A stretch of 8,358 nt of DNA from an uncultured Lachnospira sp. Lineage in GTDB: Bacteria; Bacillota; Clostridia; Lachnospirales; Lachnospiraceae. The notes below the pieces were generated by a model. It was given only the letters and a program-made list of their open reading frames with translations. It made no database searches and had not been told where the DNA came from. Every line of letters begins with the position of its first letter. The first letter of the stretch is position 1. The position numbers and the translations under genes were made by a program. Location: contig CAAHEK010000275.1 of the NCBI GenBank assembly GCA_900772425.1, positions 1-8,358 of the forward strand, given 5' to 3'. Of the stretch, positions 4,628-8,358 are shown piece after piece.

Positions 4628-5950
4628 TTATTCACTAAGAAAACCTTTATAATAGCGGTTGCACATCATTGACTCAATCTGCTTTAATGTTTCAAGCACA
4701 ACACCAACTATGATGATAATTGATGTACCGCCAAATGATACGCTTGCATTGAAAAATCCTGTACACATGATAGGAATTAATGCAACTATCAAAAGTCCTA
4801 TTGCTCCAATAAATACGATATAATTTAATATTCTGTTTAAATATTCGCTAGTAGATTTACCAGGTGTGATACCAGGAATTACTCCACCGGCTTTCTTTAA
4901 GTTATCTGCTACTTCAATAGGATTAAATGTTATTGATGTATAGAAGTATGCAAATATAACAAGCAATACTACATATAATAACAATCCAATAGAATATTTA
5001 GGTGTAGCAACCCTGCACCAGTATGATGAACTTAAATACTTAGTCCATTCATATGATTTGCTTGAGAATAACTGAGCAATTATAACAGGGAACTGCATAA
5101 GTGATGATGCGAAAATAACAGGCATAACACCGGCAGTATTAACCTTTAATGGAATGTTAGTTGACTGTCCGCCAACCATTTTTCTTCCAGCTACCTTCTG
5201 AGAATATTGAACTGGGATTCTTCTCTCTCCGTCCTGTAAAAAGCATACCAGAACAACCATTAATACAAGAATTGCGATAATGATTATTGCTGCAAGAACG
5301 CCCTTTGCTATAGTCTTTGTTGCAACAAATGTGCTATACAAAGTAGCAAAATCACTTGGCATTCCTGAAATAATGTTAATAAGAAGTACTATTGAAATAC
5401 CATTACCAACACCATTTTCTGTAATTCTTTCACCAAGCCACATAAGTACTGCAGAACCACCAGTAAGTGCTGCGATAACAACAATTATGCATGCTACATA
5501 ATGAATTGTACTCATGTTCTGGTAATCTTTAATAAGACCAGAACGTCCGAAACCTACTGCCATAGCAATACTTTCCATAAGTGCAAGTCCGATTGTAACA
5601 TATCTTGTTATTGACGCAATCTTCTTTCTACCATCCTCACCTTCTCTTTGCATTTCCTCTAATTTAGGAATAGCAATTGTGAGAAGCTGAATTATGATAG
5701 ATGAAGTAATGTATGGTGTAATACTTAATGCAAACAATGACATTCTTTCGAAAGAACCTCCTGTAAATGCACTAAGGTAACTAAAATCTCCACCTTTTAC
5801 ATTATTAAGTATACTACTGAAGTACTCTGTATTAACTCCAGGAATAGGAAGAATACTTCCCACTCTTACGACTACAAGAATCATAAGAGTGTAAAGTAAC
5901 TTCTTCCTGATATCTTTATTTTTAAAAGCGCCAGAAAGTGTTTTAAACAT
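4628..5950 (-). CDS. secY: Protein translocase channel subunit SecY
   Basis: SecY forms the plasma-membrane channel through which SecA and ribosomes pass secreted and membrane proteins. The 440-residue product has the normal length and about ten hydrophobic membrane segments. Visible landmarks are the first segment (17-35) ending in PIPGVN, the plug-region motif FERMSLFALSITPYITSS (67-84), ENGVGNGIS (178-186), the cytosolic C4 loop GERRIPVQY (241-249) with QSTNIPLKVNTAGVMP (262-277), and the C5 loop NPIEVADNLKKAGGVIPG (343-360). In C5, Thr362 stands where the near-invariant Arg (E. coli Arg357) is expected. The ATG overlaps the rplO stop as TAATG, and GAGGTGAT just upstream is a full-length match to the 16S rRNA tail. 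Translational coupling to rplO is likely. Confidence 0.98.
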   Translation of the reverse strand: MFKTLSGAFKNKDIRKKLLYTLMILVVVRVGSILPIPGVNTEYFSSILNNVKGGDFSYLSAFTGGSFERMSLFALSITPYITSSIIIQLLTIAIPKLEEMQREGEDGRKKIASITRYVTIGLALMESIAMAVGFGRSGLIKDYQNMSTIHYVACIIVVIAALTGGSAVLMWLGERITENGVGNGISIVLLINIISGMPSDFATLYSTFVATKTIAKGVLAAIIIIAILVLMVVLVCFLQDGERRIPVQYSQKVAGRKMVGGQSTNIPLKVNTAGVMPVIFASSLMQFPVIIAQLFSSKSYEWTKYLSSSYWCRVATPKYSIGLLLYVVLLVIFAYFYTSITFNPIEVADNLKKAGGVIPGITPGKSTSEYLNRILNYIVFIGAIGLLIVALIPIMCTGFFNASVSFGGTSIIIIVGVVLETLKQIESMMCNRYYKGFLSE

Positions 5951-6390
5951 TAGATCACCTCGCAGGTTCCGCCAAGAGCTTCAATCTTTTCCTTTGCTGA
6001 TGCACTAAATGCATTAGCCTTAACAGTGAGCTTCTTTGTAAATTCTCCATTACCGAGAATCTTTACTCCGTCCTTTGTGTTCTTAACGATACCTGATTCG
6101 ATCAATGTATCAATTGTAACTTCAGCACCATTATCAAATCTTTCTAATGTGCTAATGTTTATTGCTACAAATTCCTTACGGTTTCTGTTAGTGAAACCTC
6201 TCTTAGGAATTCTTCTATATAATGGCATCTGACCACCTTCAAAGCCTGGTCTTGGTGCTCCTGAACGAGCCTTCTGACCCTTATGTCCTTTACCGGCTGT
6301 CTTGCCATTGCCTGAACCATGTCCACGGCCTCTTCTGAAATTATCACTCTGAACTGAACCTTCTGCAGGTCTTAAATTAGATAAATCCAT
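5950..6390 (-). CDS. rplO: 50S ribosomal protein L15
   Basis: L15 binds 23S rRNA and is needed late in 50S assembly. The 146-residue product has the family length. Its N-terminal third is the typical glycine- and basic-rich extension ([20 protein letters not shown], residues 21-40) that threads into rRNA. It is followed by [18 protein letters not shown] (49-66) and a compact C-terminal domain. The ATG follows AGGAGGTG (6396-6403), 7 bases from the core. It lies 22 bases after rpmD and shares one base with the secY start. Confidence 0.98.
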   Translation of the reverse strand: MDLSNLRPAEGSVQSDNFRRGRGHGSGNGKTAGKGHKGQKARSGAPRPGFEGGQMPLYRRIPKRGFTNRNRKEFVAINISTLERFDNGAEVTIDTLIESGIVKNTKDGVKILGNGEFTKKLTVKANAFSASAKEKIEALGGTCEVI

Positions 6391-6412
6391 TACTGCACCT
6401 CCTTATCTAAAA

Positions 6413-6598
6413 TTAGATTTCTTCTACCTTTAACATATATCCAATCTGCTGAATCTGTCCTCTTGTTGAAGCATTATCAGGAAGTTCAACTGTCTTATGC
6501 ATCTTTGTAAGACCCATAGCTTCAACAGTTCTTCTATGCTTAGGAACAGCACTGATTGGAGACTTAACTAAAGTTATTCTTAACTTCTTATCAGCCAT
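6413..6598 (-). CDS. rpmD: 50S ribosomal protein L30
   Basis: L30 is a small 50S protein of the central-protuberance side. The gene encodes 61 residues, typical of the short bacterial form, beginning MADKKLRITLVKSPISAVPK and including the conserved HRRTVEAMGL (21-30) and GQIQQIGYMLKVEE (47-60). The ATG at 6598 is chosen because GGAGG (6604-6608) lies 5 bases upstream. A second in-frame ATG at 6610 overlaps that Shine-Dalgarno and would add four residues absent from the family. The 48-base gap to rpsE contains only a small GUCG/CGAC stem. Confidence 0.96.
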   Translation of the reverse strand: MADKKLRITLVKSPISAVPKHRRTVEAMGLTKMHKTVELPDNASTRGQIQQIGYMLKVEEI

Positions 6599-6646
6599 TT
6601 TAACCTCCATCTGTCGATTAACGACTATATCAATGTTTATTTGTTA

Positions 6647-7156
6647 TTAGCCAAGGATCTCGCTAACAGACTTTCCACGAAGTCTTGCAACTTCTTCTGG
6701 AGTCTTCATAGCCTTAAGTCCTTCGATTGTTGCTAAAACAACATTCTGTTTGTTGTTTGAGCCAAGTGACTTTGTACGGATATTTGTGATACCTGCAAGC
6801 TCAAGCACTGAACGTGCTGGACCACCTGCGATTGTACCAGTACCTTCTGGAGCCTTCTTTAATAATACTGTTGCTCCTCCGAACTTTCCTATAAAATCAT
6901 GTGGAACTGAACCTTCCTCATTAATTGGAACTTCTACTAAATGTTTGATAGCATCTTCTTTTCCTTTGCGGATAGCTTCAGGAATTTCAGCTGCCTTACC
7001 AACACCTGCACCAACGTGTCCATTGCCGTCACCAACAACTACTAAAGCTGCAAAACGCATGTTACGTCCACCTTTTACAACCTTTGTTACACGCTTGATT
7101 GATACTACATTATCTTTTAATTCAAGCTGACTAGCATCAATTATTGTACGTTTCAT
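6647..7156 (-). CDS. rpsE: 30S ribosomal protein S5
   Basis: S5 lies at the mRNA entry side of the 30S subunit and affects decoding accuracy; its N-terminal loop is the classical site of spectinomycin-resistance mutations. The 169-residue product has the normal length. The double-stranded-RNA-binding-like N-terminal domain (about 12-75) includes [20 protein letters not shown] (23-42), with the KGGR loop intact. The C-terminal domain includes [19 protein letters not shown] (105-123). The ATG follows GGGAGA (7163-7168). An 18-base gap separates it from rplR. Confidence 0.98.
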   Translation of the reverse strand: MKRTIIDASQLELKDNVVSIKRVTKVVKGGRNMRFAALVVVGDGNGHVGAGVGKAAEIPEAIRKGKEDAIKHLVEVPINEEGSVPHDFIGKFGGATVLLKKAPEGTGTIAGGPARSVLELAGITNIRTKSLGSNNKQNVVLATIEGLKAMKTPEEVARLRGKSVSEILG

Positions 7157-7174
7157 ACTGTATCTCCCTTCCGC

Positions 7175-7543
7175 CTAGAATTCAAGGCCAGCTTCACGAG
7201 CTGCCTCTGCTAATGCCTTTACTTTACCTGCATATATGAAACCGCCTCTGTCATATACAACAGTTGTTATACCCTGCTCAAGGGCTTTCTTAGCTACTGC
7301 CTTACCTACTGCTGCAGCTGCATCCACGTTGTTTGTCTTCTCACATTCAGCTTTTACATCCTTATCAAGTGTTGATGCTGATACAAGAGTCTTTCCAACT
7401 GTGTCATCAATAATCTGAGCGTACATATGATTATTGCTTCTGAACACAGCTAAACGTGGTCTTTCTGCTGTACCGCTGAAACGATTACGTAATTTTTTAT
7501 GTTTCTGTTCACGAACTACTGTTCTTGACTTCTTACTAACCAT
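7175..7543 (-). CDS. rplR: 50S ribosomal protein L18
   Basis: L18 binds 5S rRNA and helps attach it to the 50S subunit. The 122-residue product starts [20 protein letters not shown], with a basic N-terminal tail, followed by [20 protein letters not shown] (27-46) and the C-terminal [20 protein letters not shown] typical of the family. The ATG at 7543 lies 9 bases after GGAG (7553-7556). A GTG at 7552 is in frame but overlaps that Shine-Dalgarno. The stop codon is TAG. Confidence 0.97.
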   Translation of the reverse strand: MVSKKSRTVVREQKHKKLRNRFSGTAERPRLAVFRSNNHMYAQIIDDTVGKTLVSASTLDKDVKAECEKTNNVDAAAAVGKAVAKKALEQGITTVVYDRGGFIYAGKVKALAEAAREAGLEF

Positions 7544-7560
7544 ACCATTCACTCCTTTAA

Positions 7561-8103
7561 TTATTTCTTACCAGTCTTACCGACCTTACGTCTAATAACT
7601 TCATCAGCGTACTTGATACCCTTGCCCTTATATGGCTCTGGAGCTCTCTTAGCTCTGATTTCAGCTGCGTACTGGCCAACATGTTCTTTACTGATACCTT
7701 TTACTATAATAGTGTTTGTTCCATCAAGAACTGTTTCAATTCCTTCTGGATCTTCCATCTCAACTGGATGAGAGTAGCCTAATGATAATACTAACTTCTT
7801 ACCCTGTTTCTGAGCTCTGTAACCAACACCATTAACTTCAAGTTTCTTCTCATAGCCTTCTGTAACACCAATTACCATATTGTTAATTAATGTTCTTGTA
7901 AGACCATGTAATGACTTCATTTTCTTTAAATCGTTAGGTCTTGAAACAACTATTTCAGAACCTTCCATTTTGATGTCCATTTCTGCTGGTAATACTCTTT
8001 CAAGTGTTCCCTTTGGACCCTTTACAGTCACTTTATTATTTTCTGCGATCTCAACAGTAACTCCTGCTGGGACAGCGATAGGCATTCTTCCTATACGTGA
8101 CAT
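7561..8103 (-). CDS. rplF: 50S ribosomal protein L6
   Basis: L6 binds 23S rRNA near the sarcin-ricin loop and the factor-binding centre. The 180-residue product has the family length and the usual two similar domains. It starts [19 protein letters not shown] and carries the C-terminal signature [11 protein letters not shown] (155-165) followed by a basic tail. The ATG at 8103 lies 8 bases after a perfect AGGAGG (8112-8117). An in-frame GTG overlapping that site at 8112 is rejected as a start. It lies 17 bases before rplR and 81 bases after rpsH, the longest gap in this part of the cluster. Confidence 0.98.
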   Translation of the reverse strand: MSRIGRMPIAVPAGVTVEIAENNKVTVKGPKGTLERVLPAEMDIKMEGSEIVVSRPNDLKKMKSLHGLTRTLINNMVIGVTEGYEKKLEVNGVGYRAQKQGKKLVLSLGYSHPVEMEDPEGIETVLDGTNTIIVKGISKEHVGQYAAEIRAKRAPEPYKGKGIKYADEVIRRKVGKTGKK

Positions 8104-8128
8104 GCCGCGCACCTCCTATATTATATTG

Positions 8129-8164
8129 AGGAAAACATTTACTAAGATAGGAATCTGTTTTCCT
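8129..8164 (-). promoter_or_regulatory. Hairpin in the rpsH-rplF gap with an alternative fold
   Basis: On the transcribed strand AGGAAAACA (8164-8156) pairs perfectly with UGUUUUCCU (8137-8129), 9 bp with an 18-base loop. The same AGGAA can instead pair with UUCCU inside that loop (8154-8150), giving a shorter, mutually exclusive hairpin. Neither has a U-tract. The role is unknown. Confidence 0.4.
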
Positions 8165-8184
8165 GTTAGTGGGTTAATCTATAA

Positions 8185-8358
8185 TTACCAAACGAAGCAA
8201 AGAACTTCTCCGCCTACGCCAAGCTTTCTAGCCTCTTTATCTGTAACAACACCCTTGTTTGTAGAGATAATTGCTACACCAAGTCCTCCAAGAACCTTTG
8301 GAAGCTCTTCCTTGTTAGCATAAACTCTAAGACCTGGCTTAGAAATTCTCTGAAGTCC
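8185..8358 (-). CDS. rpsH: 30S ribosomal protein S8, C-terminal part (partial)
   Basis: S8 is a primary 16S rRNA binding protein of the 30S body and the autoregulator of the spc operon in E. coli. Only the last 57 residues are inside the window; the full protein is usually ~132 residues, so the 5' half lies beyond the right edge. The visible part reads [13 protein letters not shown], then the family signature [19 protein letters not shown], and ends [11 protein letters not shown] before a TAA stop. The frame is open to the edge. It is the first gene seen here in the transcribed order. Confidence 0.96.
   Translation of the reverse strand, partial: GLQRISKPGLRVYANKEELPKVLGGLGVAIISTNKGVVTDKEARKLGVGGEVLCFVW

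Noticed and set aside
5948..5952. TAATG overlap of rplO and secY as an unusual event
   Set aside because: Short stop/start overlaps are common in bacterial operons and indicate ordinary translational coupling.
6165..6347. 60-codon minus-strand frame within rplO, and a similar 68-codon frame within rpsD (374-580)
   Set aside because: Both are out-of-frame shadows of the real genes with no start signals of their own.
6750..7130. Long plus-strand open frames opposite rpsE, and similar ones opposite rpsD, map, adk, secY, rplO, rplR and rplF
   Set aside because: They mirror well-conserved ribosomal and housekeeping genes on the minus strand, lack ribosome binding sites and resemble no protein family.

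Overview
This window is a stretch of the conserved ribosomal-protein super-operon (spc and alpha sections) of a low-GC Gram-positive bacterium. All genes are on the minus strand, so transcription runs from the right edge to the left. The order is rpsH (3' end only), rplF, rplR, rpsE, rpmD, rplO, secY, adk, map, a small KOW-type gene, infA, rpmJ, rpsM, rpsK, rpsD and rpoA (5' end only). AT-rich intergenic DNA, strong AGGAGG-type ribosome binding sites, rpsD lying between rpsK and rpoA, a cysteine-poor S4, a four-cysteine adenylate kinase and a KOW gene between map and infA all point to class Clostridia. The protein flavour suggests Lachnospiraceae; the family is an inference from memory, not a search.

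Right part (4628-8358): rpsH to secY are tightly packed, with gaps of about 17-80 bases and a TAATG stop/start overlap between rplO and secY. These genes make 30S and 50S proteins plus the protein-translocation channel. SecY carries an unexpected Thr where the cytosolic C5 loop normally has a near-invariant Arg.

Middle (2177-4627): adk, map, the KOW gene and infA. The secY-adk gap (213 bases) is the least ordinary part of the window. It holds four back-to-back hairpins between two exact 19-bp direct repeats, plus a separate GC-rich hairpin just after secY. One repeat copy supplies the adk ribosome binding site. This looks like an inserted, possibly dispersed, hairpin element. The adk-map gap holds a 16-bp hairpin.

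Left part (1-2327): a good sigma-A type promoter lies in the AT-rich gap between infA and rpmJ. It probably makes rpmJ-rpsM-rpsK-rpsD-rpoA a semi-independent unit. rpmJ starts with GTG. A structured 269-base region separates rpmJ from rpsM, where enterobacteria have the S4-controlled leader of the alpha operon; here the rpsM Shine-Dalgarno core sits in the loop of a small hairpin. Another hairpin separates rpsD from rpoA.

I saw no tRNA, rRNA, CRISPR array, transposase or phage gene. The coding content is ordinary housekeeping. The points worth a second look are the intergenic structures and the SecY substitution.
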